From NCBI RefSeq assembly GCF_017854565.1, contig NZ_JAFMHJ010000016.1, positions 22,188 through 67,263 on the forward strand: a DNA stretch of 45,076 nucleotides. Reading direction: 5' to 3'. Shown piece after piece: positions 37,044 to 45,076 of the stretch. Numbering within the stretch: the first letter of the stretch is position 1; each line of letters opens with the position of its first letter. Position numbers and translations under genes: made by a program. The stretch is from Yoonia sp. (GTDB lineage: Bacteria; Pseudomonadota; Alphaproteobacteria; Rhodobacterales; Rhodobacteraceae). The notes under the pieces were generated by a model. The model did no database searches, was not told the origin of the DNA, and worked only from the letters and a program-made list of their open reading frames with translations.

Positions 37044-37070
37044 CCTCAACTTCGGCCTAGATTGCAGCTT

Positions 37071-37712
37071 ATGATATCAAAAACTGACCTGCCCGACACC
37101 ATCCCGGTGTTCCCTCTGCCCGGTGCGCTGCTTTTGCCGCGCTCCCGGCTGCCGTTGCACCTGTTCGAACCGCGCTATCTGGCGATGCTGGACGATGTGC
37201 TGAAAACGTCGTCGCGGCTGATCGGGATGGTGCAGCCCTATGATGCCCCCGGCGCTGCGGGCAAGCTGCACAGCATCGGCTGCGCGGGCAAGGTCACCGC
37301 GTTTTCCGAAACCGAAGACGGGCGGTATATGATCACCATGTCCGGTGCGTCCCGGTTCCGTATCGTGCAAGAAGTGGAAGGGTTCACGCCCTACCGGCGC
37401 TGCAAGGTCAACTGGCAAGGTTTCGAGCGTGATCTGGGACCGGTCGAAAAAGACCCCGGCTTTGATCGTCCGAAATTCATGGATTCGCTTGGCCGGTTTT
37501 TGGTCGATCAGGGCCTTTCGACTGACTGGGAAAGCCTGGGCGATGCCGAGGACGAGCTGCTGATCAACTCCCTGTCGATGCTTTGCCCGTTCGAACCCGA
37601 AGACAAACAGGCCCTGCTCGAGGCACCGTCGCTGTCGACCCGCCGCGAAACCCTGTTGACGCTGATTGAATACGCCCTGCGCGGCGGCAATAGCGAAGAG
37701 ACCATGCAATGA
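37071..37712 (+). CDS. Lon substrate-binding (N-terminal) domain protein
   Basis: The 213-residue protein consists of the LON N-domain only ([49 protein letters not shown]). There is no AAA or protease part, so it is a free-standing domain, common in alphaproteobacteria, proposed to bind substrates or partners. The start is ATG 37071. An in-frame TTG is at 37062. The stop overlaps trm112 as ATGA. Together with the YbbN-type chaperone upstream this suggests a protein-quality role, inferred from context. Confidence 0.92.
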   Translation: MISKTDLPDTIPVFPLPGALLLPRSRLPLHLFEPRYLAMLDDVLKTSSRLIGMVQPYDAPGAAGKLHSIGCAGKVTAFSETEDGRYMITMSGASRFRIVQEVEGFTPYRRCKVNWQGFERDLGPVEKDPGFDRPKFMDSLGRFLVDQGLSTDWESLGDAEDELLINSLSMLCPFEPEDKQALLEAPSLSTRRETLLTLIEYALRGGNSEETMQ

Positions 37713-37888
37713 CCGAAACCACCTTTGACCCCAAGATGCTCGAGGCGCTGGTCTGTCCCGTGACGCAGGCGACCCTGACCTACGACGCCGACAAACACGA
37801 ACTGGTATCAAAATCCGCACATCTGGCCTTCCCGATCCGCAACGGCATCCCCGTGATGCTGGTCGATGAAGCGCGCAAGCTGGACTAG
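37709..37888 (+). CDS. Trm112/YcaR family protein
   Basis: The 59-residue protein has the family signature [13 protein letters not shown] near the start and [17 protein letters not shown] near the end. It keeps only one cysteine (CPVT) of the zinc-type motif. Trm112 proteins in other domains activate methyltransferases, and the bacterial role is unclear. Its ATG overlaps the Lon-domain stop by 4 nt. It ends at TAG 37886-37888. Confidence 0.9.
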   Translation: MTETTFDPKMLEALVCPVTQATLTYDADKHELVSKSAHLAFPIRNGIPVMLVDEARKLD

Positions 37889-37981
37889 CCGCGGCGGGAT
37901 CAACGTCCTGCGCGTTCATGGCAGCGGCCCGACCAAGCGCACCACTTGGCTGGCCGACAAAGTCCTGTAGAAAAGCTTTGG

Positions 37982-38008
37982 CCTTCGTCGTATGCTTCGC
38001 AGCGAAGG
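37982..38008. other. Mutually exclusive hairpins before the Hint gene
   Basis: CCTTCG (37982-37987) pairs with CGAAGG (38003-38008). Alternatively CTTCG (37995-37999) pairs with CGAAG (38003-38007) around a 3-nt loop. The two structures compete for the same right arm. They lie 47 nt before the Hint gene and could be a terminator remnant or leader structure. Confidence 0.3.
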
Positions 38009-38054
38009 ACCGTAATACTTTCCAAGGCTCCAATACTCAAAGGGCAATACCATA

Positions 38055-39152
38055 ATGCCAGTCGAAACGATTTATACTCTTGCTGAGTCCAATATCTCAA
38101 TTTCTGGTGGCGGCCAATTGTCAGGCATCACTCAGGGTGATGGATCGCATCTGGATGGATTGACCATTACGCTGAACAACAACGATTGGACCGCCGTCAA
38201 TGTCTTTGACAGCGATGCCAATTTTCAGGACAGCGACAATTCGCAGACACTTGAAGGAGCCCAAGTATATGACGGCGTATCTTATGCGGCTGGTTTGCGG
38301 GTCGAAGCAGAGTATTCGCTGACCCTCGAAGACCCGGATGGCAACACATATACTGTTCTGGCATTCAACATCAACGAACCGGGCGTGACCTCTTACGCCA
38401 CGGTCGAGGGTCTGGCATTTATCGGCGGTGTCGGAGGGTTCCCACCAATCGGCGTACCGTTGACCGTCGTAGCTTCGAGCGAGGGACCGTCAAACCCCTT
38501 TGTGGATCTTGCATCGCCGCCCTGTTTTACCCGCGGCACCAAAATCGAGACATCTTGCGGCCTGCGTCCCGTTGAGGAATTATCTTTGGGCGATTTGGTC
38601 AAGACACGATCAAATGGCTATCAAACCGTCCGGTGGATTGGATCGCAGAAATATTCGCAGATTGCGTTTCGGGCCAATCCTAAATTGATGCCCGTCCGCA
38701 TTGTCGCTGGCGCGCTTGGCCACGGCCTGCCCAAGCGCGATTTGCTTGTCTCGCGCCAGCATCGTCTGATGGCATCTTCTCGTATCGTCGAACGAATGTT
38801 CAAAGTAAGAGATGTGTTGATACCCGCACATAAAATGACCGCACTTCCAGGCATATACTTGGACGACAGCATGGCAGAGGTGGAGTTTTTTCACTTCTTG
38901 TTCGATGATCACCAGATCGTTTATGCCGAAGGCGCACCAACCGAAAGTCTCTACACCGGACCGGAGGCAATGAAGGCCATTTCGACCGAAGCCCGCGATG
39001 AAATTTTCACCTTGTTTCCTCAGCTGAAGAATATGACCTATGCACATGCCCCCGCCTTGCCGATTGCCGCTGGCAAAAAGCTGACATTGTTGGTGGCCCG
39101 CCACCTCAAACACGACAAGCCGGTTCTCGAAACGTACAAGACTGCTCTATAG
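38055..39152 (+). CDS. Hint (hedgehog/intein) domain-containing protein
   Basis: The 365-residue protein has a beta-rich N-terminal region (about 1-155) with no classical signal peptide, then a Hint domain beginning PPCFTRGTKIET with the nucleophilic cysteine. RPVEELSLGDLV and the B-block LLVSRQHRLM follow. The C-terminal region (about 310-365) is not a splicing extein junction, and no His-Asn pair is seen, so it is not an intein. Such proteins are frequent in roseobacters and thought to be secreted and self-cleaving. RTX nonapeptides are absent. AAGGG lies about 10 nt before ATG 38055. It sits alone between trm112 and the convergent ubiH-like gene, 11 nt from its stop. Confidence 0.88.
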   Translation: MPVETIYTLAESNISISGGGQLSGITQGDGSHLDGLTITLNNNDWTAVNVFDSDANFQDSDNSQTLEGAQVYDGVSYAAGLRVEAEYSLTLEDPDGNTYTVLAFNINEPGVTSYATVEGLAFIGGVGGFPPIGVPLTVVASSEGPSNPFVDLASPPCFTRGTKIETSCGLRPVEELSLGDLVKTRSNGYQTVRWIGSQKYSQIAFRANPKLMPVRIVAGALGHGLPKRDLLVSRQHRLMASSRIVERMFKVRDVLIPAHKMTALPGIYLDDSMAEVEFFHFLFDDHQIVYAEGAPTESLYTGPEAMKAISTEARDEIFTLFPQLKNMTYAHAPALPIAAGKKLTLLVARHLKHDKPVLETYKTAL

Positions 39153-39163
39153 ATATCTGCGAC

Positions 39164-40375
39164 CTACTCCCGCATCAGCTTGGGCAGATCACCCGTCAGG
39201 CCTGCCGCCTCTCGGATAAAGTTGCGGCGCAGGCCAGGGGCTGCGTTGATCAGGCCCATCCCGATGTCGCGTGCCGCGCGCAGCAGCGGGTTGTCGTTGG
39301 AAAACAGCCGATTAAACGTATCCGTCGCAATCGCCAGCGTTGCCGTGTCAAACCGGCGCCATTGCTGATAGCGCGCCAGCGTCTGTGCCGTGCCGATGTC
39401 TTCGCCGCGTGCGCGCGCGTCGCCGAACACCTCGGCCAGGGCCGCCACATCGCGCAGCCCCGCATTCAACCCCTGTCCCGCAATCGGATGTACCCCATGC
39501 GCGGCATCCCCGATCAGCGCGATGCGATCGGCGATCAGGCTATTGGCCAGCGTCAGCCCCAGCGGATAGGCGAACCGCGCGCCGGTCAGGCTGATCTGCC
39601 CCAGAAAACTGCCGAATGCCGGGCGCAGCGCATCCAGAAAATCGGCGTCATTCATGGCCATCAGGGCGGTAGCGCGGGTTTCATCCTCGCTCCAGACAAT
39701 CGAACTGCGGTTGCCCGTCAGCGGCAAGATCGCCAGCGGCCCGCCGGGCATAAAGAACTGATGTGCAATCCCGCCATGCGGCTTTTCATGCGCCACAGCA
39801 CAGACCACCGCCGTTTGCCCATAGCCCCAGCCGGTGCGTTTGATCCCCGCACGTGCCGCTGTGCCGCTTTGCCGTCCGTCCGATCCGACCAGAACCTGCC
39901 CGGTGATCGCCGCGCCAGAGGCCAGTGTGACCGCCACGCGCGGTCCATGCATGTCCTGCGCCACAACGGTTTCACCTGCCAGCTGCGTGATCCGGTTGTC
40001 CGCCGCCATCGCGTCCAGAAAGGCGCGGCGCAGGTGCCGGTCTTCCACCAGATAGCCCATCGGCCCTTCTTCGATCTCGGCATGATCGAAATGCATCATC
40101 CACGGGCCGGGGCCTTCGCCCGCACGTCCGTCGGTCACCTTGATTTCCAGCATCGGCTGGGCGTCTTTCTTGATCGCGTCCCATATCCCGATCCCGCGCA
40201 ACAGCCGGGTCGACGCCAGCGCCAGCGCATAACTGCGCCCGTCAAAGTCGGGCCTTTTGCGCTGGTCCACCGGCAAGCTGTCGATGATCGTGACCGCAAA
40301 TCCCGCCTGTGCGGCAGCAAGGGCAAGAGCGGGTCCATTCAGGCCACCGCCAACGATGATGATATCCGTATCCAT
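39164..40375 (-). CDS. UbiH/UbiF/COQ6-family FAD-dependent hydroxylase
   Basis: The 403-residue flavoprotein monooxygenase has the dinucleotide-binding GGGLNG (9-14), the DG motif GSDGRQSG (164-171) and the GD motif IGDAAHGVHPIAGQG (288-302) with LNAGLRD. These are hallmarks of the ubiquinone-ring hydroxylases acting at the inner membrane. Which ring carbon it hydroxylates cannot be told, since alphaproteobacteria use combinations of UbiH, UbiL and UbiM. The start is ATG 40375, and the 12-codon upstream extension is unconserved. It diverges from the amidase gene with 79 nt between the starts. Confidence 0.93.
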   Translation of the reverse strand: MDTDIIIVGGGLNGPALALAAAQAGFAVTIIDSLPVDQRKRPDFDGRSYALALASTRLLRGIGIWDAIKKDAQPMLEIKVTDGRAGEGPGPWMMHFDHAEIEEGPMGYLVEDRHLRRAFLDAMAADNRITQLAGETVVAQDMHGPRVAVTLASGAAITGQVLVGSDGRQSGTAARAGIKRTGWGYGQTAVVCAVAHEKPHGGIAHQFFMPGGPLAILPLTGNRSSIVWSEDETRATALMAMNDADFLDALRPAFGSFLGQISLTGARFAYPLGLTLANSLIADRIALIGDAAHGVHPIAGQGLNAGLRDVAALAEVFGDARARGEDIGTAQTLARYQQWRRFDTATLAIATDTFNRLFSNDNPLLRAARDIGMGLINAAPGLRRNFIREAAGLTGDLPKLMRE

Positions 40376-40454
40376 ATGTCGCAATATGCCGCCCCATGCG
40401 GGATTGTCCATGCGCTGCTTGGCCGCTACCGTCGCGCAAAACAGGAGAATGACG

Positions 40455-41783
40455 ATGCAAGACTGGCGATGGATGACTGCGGCGGATCTGGGACGTGCGA
40501 TTGCCGCAGGTACAATCGACCCTATTGCCCTGACAAACGTGTATCTGGATGCGATCGACGCCCACCAGTACCGTGACCGGATCTATGCCCGCGTCACCCA
40601 TGCCCGCGCCATGGCCGAGGCCACAGCCGCCGCCGCGCGGGCCAAATCAGGCATGCGGCGCGGCCCGCTGGATGGCGTGCCGGTGTCATGGAAAGACCTG
40701 TTCGACACCGCAGGCATCGGCACCGAGGCCGGAACCGCCCTGATGGCAGGCCGCGTGCCTGATCGCGACGCCGCCGTGCTGGAAACCGCAACCGCAGGCG
40801 GCTTGGTCTGCCTTGGCAAGACCCATATGTCCGAAATCGCCTTTTCCGGGCTGGGCCTGAACCCGATCACCGCGACACCCCCCTGCATCCACGACCCAGA
40901 CGCCGTGCCGGGTGGGTCATCGTCGGGGGCTGCCGCGTCGGTTGCGTTCGGGCTGGCTGCGGCTGGTATCGGGTCTGACACCGGCGGATCGGTGCGTATC
41001 CCGTCAGCGTGGAACGATCTTGTCGGTTTGAAAACCACCCATGGGCGGCTGTCGTTGGACGGCACTGTGCCGCTGTGCATGACGTTCGACACCGTCGGCC
41101 CGCTGTGCCGATCTGTCGAAGACGCCAACCTGCTGCTGGCCGTTCTCGAAGGGGGCAAGGCCGCTGATCTTGGCGGCAGTACCCTGAACGGGGTCCGGCT
41201 GATGGTGCTGGATACCATCGTGCCCGACGACGTCCGCGATGCCCCCCGTGCCGGGTTCCAGAGCGCGGTCGCGCGTCTGCAAGACGCCGGTGCCACCATC
41301 GAACACCGCTATTTCGCGCAGCTTTTTGATGCGTTCAACGTGGCAGGGAACCTTTACGCCGCCGACAGCTACGGCTGGTGGCGCGATCTCGTCGAGGCGC
41401 ATCCGGAAAAAATGTTCCCGCAAATCCTTGAGCGCGTGCGCGGCGGGCAGACGGTCAGCGGGCCGGACTATGTGGCGGGCTGGAACACGCTGCGCGACAT
41501 CCGCAAACAATATGCCGCAGAAACCGCCCAATTTGATGCCGTGATCATGCCGACCGCGCCAATTCTGCCGCCGAACGCCGAACGGCTGCTGACCGATGAC
41601 GCCTACTACAAGGCCGAAAACCTGCTCGCTCTGCGCAACACACGGGTGGCGAACCTGCTCGACGTTGCCGCGATCACGCTGCCTACGGGCGTGCCGTCCT
41701 GCGGGATCATGTTCAACGGGCGCCACGGCGGCGAGGCGGCGCTGCTGCGCCTGTGTGCTGCGGCAGAACGGGCGCTGGCCTAA
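40455..41783 (+). CDS. Amidase signature family hydrolase
   Basis: The 442-residue enzyme has the full Ser-cisSer-Lys triad: K80 (SWKDLFD), S155 in GGSSSG (153-158) and nucleophile S179 in SDTGGSVRIP. The spacing of 24 between the two serines is that of the family. Length and the SWKD context resemble stand-alone amidases rather than GatA, and no gatB or gatC is adjacent. The start is ATG 40455, 7 nt after AGGAG. The ATG at 40449 is too close to that site. Substrate unknown. Confidence 0.92.
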   Translation: MQDWRWMTAADLGRAIAAGTIDPIALTNVYLDAIDAHQYRDRIYARVTHARAMAEATAAAARAKSGMRRGPLDGVPVSWKDLFDTAGIGTEAGTALMAGRVPDRDAAVLETATAGGLVCLGKTHMSEIAFSGLGLNPITATPPCIHDPDAVPGGSSSGAAASVAFGLAAAGIGSDTGGSVRIPSAWNDLVGLKTTHGRLSLDGTVPLCMTFDTVGPLCRSVEDANLLLAVLEGGKAADLGGSTLNGVRLMVLDTIVPDDVRDAPRAGFQSAVARLQDAGATIEHRYFAQLFDAFNVAGNLYAADSYGWWRDLVEAHPEKMFPQILERVRGGQTVSGPDYVAGWNTLRDIRKQYAAETAQFDAVIMPTAPILPPNAERLLTDDAYYKAENLLALRNTRVANLLDVAAITLPTGVPSCGIMFNGRHGGEAALLRLCAAAERALA

Positions 41784-41786
41784 AAG

Positions 41787-41820
41787 CCACAATATCGCAG
41801 TCTTGCGCGCCTTATTGTGG
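41787..41820. promoter_or_regulatory. Inverted repeat CCACAATA-N18-TATTGTGG
   Basis: Perfect 8-bp arms (41787-41794 and 41813-41820) lie in the 106-nt gap between the amidase and aminotransferase genes. The inner bases can form GCA/TGC pairs. It starts 3 nt after the amidase stop. It has no T-run, so it may be an operator for the next gene or a weak terminator. Confidence 0.5.
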
Positions 41821-41889
41821 ACAGGACCCGCCCGCTCGCGCTAGTTTAGTACAAAGCGGGGCGAAATGATCCCGCAAAATGAGGCAGTT

Positions 41890-43068
41890 ATGGTATTCCC
41901 CGAGCGGTTTTCGAACCTACCGGTTGCGACTTGGCCACGTTTGCGCGCGTTACTTGACGTGCCCACACAGGCTGACGAAGTGATCAATATGACGATTGGC
42001 GAGCCGCGCCATGCGTTCCCTGCTTTTGTGGGTGACATCCTTGCGGCCAACCTGCAAGGCTTTGCAAAATATCCTGATAACAACGGCTTGCCTGATCTTT
42101 TGGCGGCGATTGGCGGGTTTCTGCATCGACGCTACGACCTGAAAATCGCACCCGATCAGATCCTTGCCCTGAACGGCACCCGCGAGGGGCTGTATAACGC
42201 CGCCATGGCGCTGTCGGCGGAAACCAAGCACGGCAAACCGCCGGTGATCCTGACGCCGAACCCTTTCTATCAGGTCTACGCCGTTGCCGCGCTTTCTGTC
42301 GGGGCCGACCCGGTTTACGTGCCTGCGACCCAAGCGACCGGACATTTGCCCGATTTTCACGCAGTGCCGGACGATATCCTTGATCGCACGACAATCGCCT
42401 ATGTCTGCTCGCCCGCGAACCCGCAGGGTGCTGTGGCCGATGCCGCCTATTGGCGCGCCCTGATCACGCTGGCCGAAAAGCATGATTTCATCATCTTCGC
42501 CGATGAATGCTATTCCGAGATTTACCGCGACACGCCGCCGCCCGGCGCGCTGCAAATCGCCACCGAAATGGGCGCCCACCCAGAACGTGTCGTGATCTTT
42601 CATTCGTTGTCCAAACGTTCGAACTTGCCGGGTCTGCGGTCGGGCTTTTGCGCGGGTGGGCCGCAATCCATCGCCCGGATCAGGGCCTTGCGCGCCTATG
42701 CCGGGGCGCCGCTGCCCGAACCCCTGCAGGCGGTCGCGGCGGCGGTATGGAACGACGAAGCGCATGTGGTCGAAAACCGCGCGCTGTATCACCGCAAATA
42801 CGGCATGGCCGATGATATTCTGGGCCATGTGCCCGGCTACCAGTCGCCACAGGCGGGGTTCTTTTTGTGGCTGCCTGTCGCCGACGGCGAACCGGCAGCG
42901 GTGAAACTGTGGCAAGAGACAGGCGTGCGGGTTCTGCCCGGTGCCTATCTCAGCCGCGATGTGGCCGGTGAAAACCCCGGCAAAGGTTTTATTCGGGTCG
43001 CCATGGTGGCCCCAACGCAAGAAATGCAGCGCGGTCTGACCCTGATCCGCGACTGCTTGTATGGTTGA
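41890..43068 (+). CDS. PLP-dependent class I/II aminotransferase (DapC-like)
   Basis: The 392-residue fold-type I enzyme has the PLP lysine K242 in [15 protein letters not shown], with D205 and Y208 (FADECYSE), N177 (SPANPQG) and R250. The N-terminus [16 protein letters not shown] and [10 protein letters not shown] resemble the proteobacterial N-succinyldiaminopimelate aminotransferase DapC group, so a role in lysine/peptidoglycan precursors alongside DapB is plausible. Aspartate-family specificity cannot be excluded. ATG 41890 is preferred over the in-frame ATG at 41866 because GAGG lies about 6 nt upstream and homologous sequence begins there. ftsK follows after 11 nt. Confidence 0.88.
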   Translation: MVFPERFSNLPVATWPRLRALLDVPTQADEVINMTIGEPRHAFPAFVGDILAANLQGFAKYPDNNGLPDLLAAIGGFLHRRYDLKIAPDQILALNGTREGLYNAAMALSAETKHGKPPVILTPNPFYQVYAVAALSVGADPVYVPATQATGHLPDFHAVPDDILDRTTIAYVCSPANPQGAVADAAYWRALITLAEKHDFIIFADECYSEIYRDTPPPGALQIATEMGAHPERVVIFHSLSKRSNLPGLRSGFCAGGPQSIARIRALRAYAGAPLPEPLQAVAAAVWNDEAHVVENRALYHRKYGMADDILGHVPGYQSPQAGFFLWLPVADGEPAAVKLWQETGVRVLPGAYLSRDVAGENPGKGFIRVAMVAPTQEMQRGLTLIRDCLYG

Positions 43069-43079
43069 GGAACGATCAG

Positions 43080-45076
43080 ATGGCATCTTACCAGACACGT
43101 CAGCGCGATCCGCTTTTGGACAGCACCACCCAAGCCGCGATTGAAAAACGCAGCAAGGAACTGTTGGGTCTGGCATTGGCCTTCGTGGGTCTTGTGATTG
43201 CCGCCATGGTGGGCAGCTACACGCCCGACGATCCCAGCTGGATTTCGGCCACCGATGCGCCGGTACAAAACTGGCTGGGCCATTTCGGTGCCTCTGTTGC
43301 GGCACCGCTGATGATGATCGTGGGGCTTGGCATCTGGACGCTACCGCTGGTTCTGGTGGGCTGGGGCGCACGGTTCGTGACCCATCGCGGGGCAGAGCAT
43401 GCGCTGGGCCGGGTCATCTTTGCGCCTATCGCCGTTGCCGTGGCCTCGGTCTATGCGGCGACGCTGACACCGGGCGCGGATTGGCCTGCGAATTTTGGTC
43501 TGGGCGGCCTGTTCGGGGATACTGTTCTGGGGGTGATCCTGACGATCATACCTTTCGGAACCATCCTTGGCGTCAAATTGTTTTCGCTGCTGTCGGGCAT
43601 TGCCGTTTTGGCGCTGCTGGCATTCGTTCTGGGCTTTACCCGGCCCGAAGTGCGGGCGTTCGCCCGGTTTGTGCTGCTTGGTACGGTGATGCTTTATACG
43701 CTGATCCTGCGGGTGCTGGACGGTGGTGCTGCGCTGTCGGTGCAGGCGGCGCAGGGCGTGACAAATACGCTGCAAGACCGGCGCGCAATGGCTAGTCAGG
43801 CCCGTGCGGCGCGCGCGTCCGATATCGTGCCGGACGATGACCGTGGCCCGATGCCAGACTTCAAGTCCCGTGGTGCCGCTGTCGTGCGCGCAAACGCGAC
43901 GATGCCGTCGGTCCAGCCGCCGATGGGCAGCCGCATGATGCCACCAGCCCCGCCGCTGTCCGCACCGCTGCGCGCGCCAGAACCCAAAAGCACCGGTCTG
44001 CTGGCAGGTCTGCTCAAGCGTGGCGACCCGATGCCGGAACCGGAACTGGTGACCCCCACGCCGCTTGACTATGCCGATCAGCCCGCCGGTGATCCCGACC
44101 GGGTCAGCGCACGTATCGCGGACGCGATCAAGAACCGCAAAATCCCGCCCGCGCCTATCGGTATCCGCATCGAACCCGCGCTGACGGCGGGACGCGGGCC
44201 AAAGCCGCTGGCATTTCAGCCGGTCGATGATATGGCCGCCGACCTTGACACAGTCCTGGAAGAGCCGGACGCGGTCACCCCGCATATTGATGAGCCCGCA
44301 CCCCGGATGGCGGCCCCCGCCGTGCCTGCCCCAGAGCCACGCAAGGTCGTGCAGCACATTCTCAAACGTGCGCCGCAGCCATCCCGGCAAGCCCGGGCCG
44401 AGGCACAGCCCGATCTGGTGTTTGATGAAAAATACGCCGACTACACCCGTCCGCCGCTCAACCTGCTGACCAGCCCTGTCGAAATCCAGCGCCACCACCT
44501 CAGCGATGAGGCGCTCGAAGAAAATGCCCGCATGTTGGAAAGCGTGCTGGACGACTACGGCGTCAAAGGTGAAATTGTCGCCGTGCGCCCCGGACCCGTC
44601 GTGACCATGTACGAACTTGAACCCGCGCCGGGTTTGAAAGCGTCGCGCGTCATCGGCCTGTCCGATGATATCGCCCGGTCCATGTCGGCGTTGTCGGCGC
44701 GTGTGTCCACCGTGCCGGGCCGGTCCGTGATCGGCATTGAATTGCCAAATGAAAACCGCGAAAAAGTTGTCCTGCGCGAAATCCTGTCGCACCGCGATTT
44801 CGGCGATGGCAACCACAAGCTGCCGCTGGCGCTTGGCAAGGACATCGGGGGCGAGCCGATCATCGCCAACCTTGCCAAAATGCCCCACCTGTTGATTGCG
44901 GGTACGACCGGCTCGGGCAAATCCGTGGCCATCAACACGATGATCCTGTCGCTGCTTTACAAACTGACGCCCGAAGAATGCCGGATGATCATGATCGACC
45001 CCAAGATGCTGGAACTGTCGGTCTACGACGGCATCCCGCACCTGCTGTCCCCCGTTGTGACCGACCCGAAAAAGGC
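43080..45076 (+). CDS. ftsK: DNA translocase FtsK (3' end outside window)
   Basis: 665 codons are visible and the frame runs off the right edge. The N-terminal domain has about four membrane helices (within about 20-200) that place it at the division septum. A Pro/Ala-rich linker (about 230-450) and the start of the motor follow, with Walker A GTTGSGKS (608-615) and [20 protein letters not shown]. FtsK pumps DNA to align chromosome dimers for XerCD resolution. GAGGA 8 nt before ATG 43080 supports the start. The RecA-like beta part and gamma domain are missing only because the window ends. Confidence 0.97.
   Translation, partial: MASYQTRQRDPLLDSTTQAAIEKRSKELLGLALAFVGLVIAAMVGSYTPDDPSWISATDAPVQNWLGHFGASVAAPLMMIVGLGIWTLPLVLVGWGARFVTHRGAEHALGRVIFAPIAVAVASVYAATLTPGADWPANFGLGGLFGDTVLGVILTIIPFGTILGVKLFSLLSGIAVLALLAFVLGFTRPEVRAFARFVLLGTVMLYTLILRVLDGGAALSVQAAQGVTNTLQDRRAMASQARAARASDIVPDDDRGPMPDFKSRGAAVVRANATMPSVQPPMGSRMMPPAPPLSAPLRAPEPKSTGLLAGLLKRGDPMPEPELVTPTPLDYADQPAGDPDRVSARIADAIKNRKIPPAPIGIRIEPALTAGRGPKPLAFQPVDDMAADLDTVLEEPDAVTPHIDEPAPRMAAPAVPAPEPRKVVQHILKRAPQPSRQARAEAQPDLVFDEKYADYTRPPLNLLTSPVEIQRHHLSDEALEENARMLESVLDDYGVKGEIVAVRPGPVVTMYELEPAPGLKASRVIGLSDDIARSMSALSARVSTVPGRSVIGIELPNENREKVVLREILSHRDFGDGNHKLPLALGKDIGGEPIIANLAKMPHLLIAGTTGSGKSVAINTMILSLLYKLTPEECRMIMIDPKMLELSVYDGIPHLLSPVVTDPKK

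Noticed and set aside
38055..39152. Intein or RTX toxin reading of the Hint protein
   Set aside because: No terminal His-Asn splicing junction and no GGxGxDx repeats are visible, so neither label is supported.
40455..41783. GatA subunit of the amidotransferase
   Set aside because: The amidase triad is shared by the whole family, and there is no gatC or gatB next to it. The context suits a stand-alone amidase.
43341..45041. 566-codon open frame on the minus strand at the right end
   Set aside because: It lies wholly inside ftsK, whose own frame has clear membrane helices and a Walker A motif. The antisense product is His/Arg/Gln-rich with no domain, typical of GC-rich shadow frames.

Overview
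The window looks like chromosomal DNA of a marine alphaproteobacterium of the Rhodobacteraceae (Roseobacter group). This is inferred from the GC-rich coding sequence, from gene families typical of that group (a Hint-domain secreted protein, a PstS-OmpA fusion, a DUF2125 protein, YcjX/YcjF), and from housekeeping neighbourhoods such as ybbN-lonN-trm112, amidase-aminotransferase-ftsK and dapB/rbfA. No rRNA, tRNA, CRISPR array, insertion sequence or prophage was recognised. Both edges cut genes: a large surface protein on the left and ftsK on the right.

Layout. 1-2.3 kb: the 3' end of a HYR/Ig-repeat surface protein with an autotransporter-like C-terminal barrel, closed by a strong terminator. 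2.3-4.0 kb (minus): an AMP-forming acyl-CoA synthetase. 4.4-7.3 kb (plus): a sensory operon of a small orphan ORF, a secreted PepSY-like protein with a Gly/Asn repeat tail, an OmpR-type regulator and a PhoQ-type histidine kinase. 7.3-13.8 kb (minus): a complete dipeptide ABC operon, dppA-M24 peptidase-dppBCDF. 14.2-15.2 kb: a DUF2125 envelope protein. 15.3-17.7 kb (minus): ycjX-ycjF. 17.8-18.6 kb: truA, followed by an 11-bp tandem repeat. 18.95-25.0 kb: tamA-tamB, both apparently starting at TTG. 25.0-26.6 kb (minus): a phosphate-binding/OmpA fusion. 26.7-32.3 kb (minus): a second peptide ABC operon, oppABCDF, with an attenuator-like terminator after oppA. 32.5-33.8 kb (minus): dapB and a small secreted protein. 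33.8-35.0 kb: rbfA and a NAGPA-type protein. 35.0-36.0 kb (minus): a Nudix hydrolase and an SGNH hydrolase. 36.1-37.9 kb: a thioredoxin/YbbN protein, a Lon N-terminal-domain protein and Trm112. 38.1-39.2 kb: a Hint-domain protein. 39.2-40.4 kb (minus): a UbiH-type hydroxylase. 40.5-45.1 kb: an amidase, a DapC-like aminotransferase and ftsK.

How it fits together. The strongest theme is the cell envelope and peptide uptake. Two independent peptide importers (Dpp with its own cytosolic M24 peptidase, and Opp) would bring in and break down peptides. TamA/TamB builds or supplies the outer membrane in which the HYR autotransporter-like protein would sit. The PepSY/two-component operon and the peptidoglycan-anchored phosphate-binding protein are candidates for envelope sensing. 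DapB, and possibly the DapC-like aminotransferase, link to diaminopimelate for lysine and peptidoglycan.

Most genes belong to known families. The least explained parts are the PepSY operon with its leader ORF and 12-bp minisatellite, the 11-bp repeat and possible orphan ORF between truA and tamA, the Hint gene lodged in a housekeeping block, and several unexplained dyads in promoter regions. I did not find a clear, wholly new multigene system.
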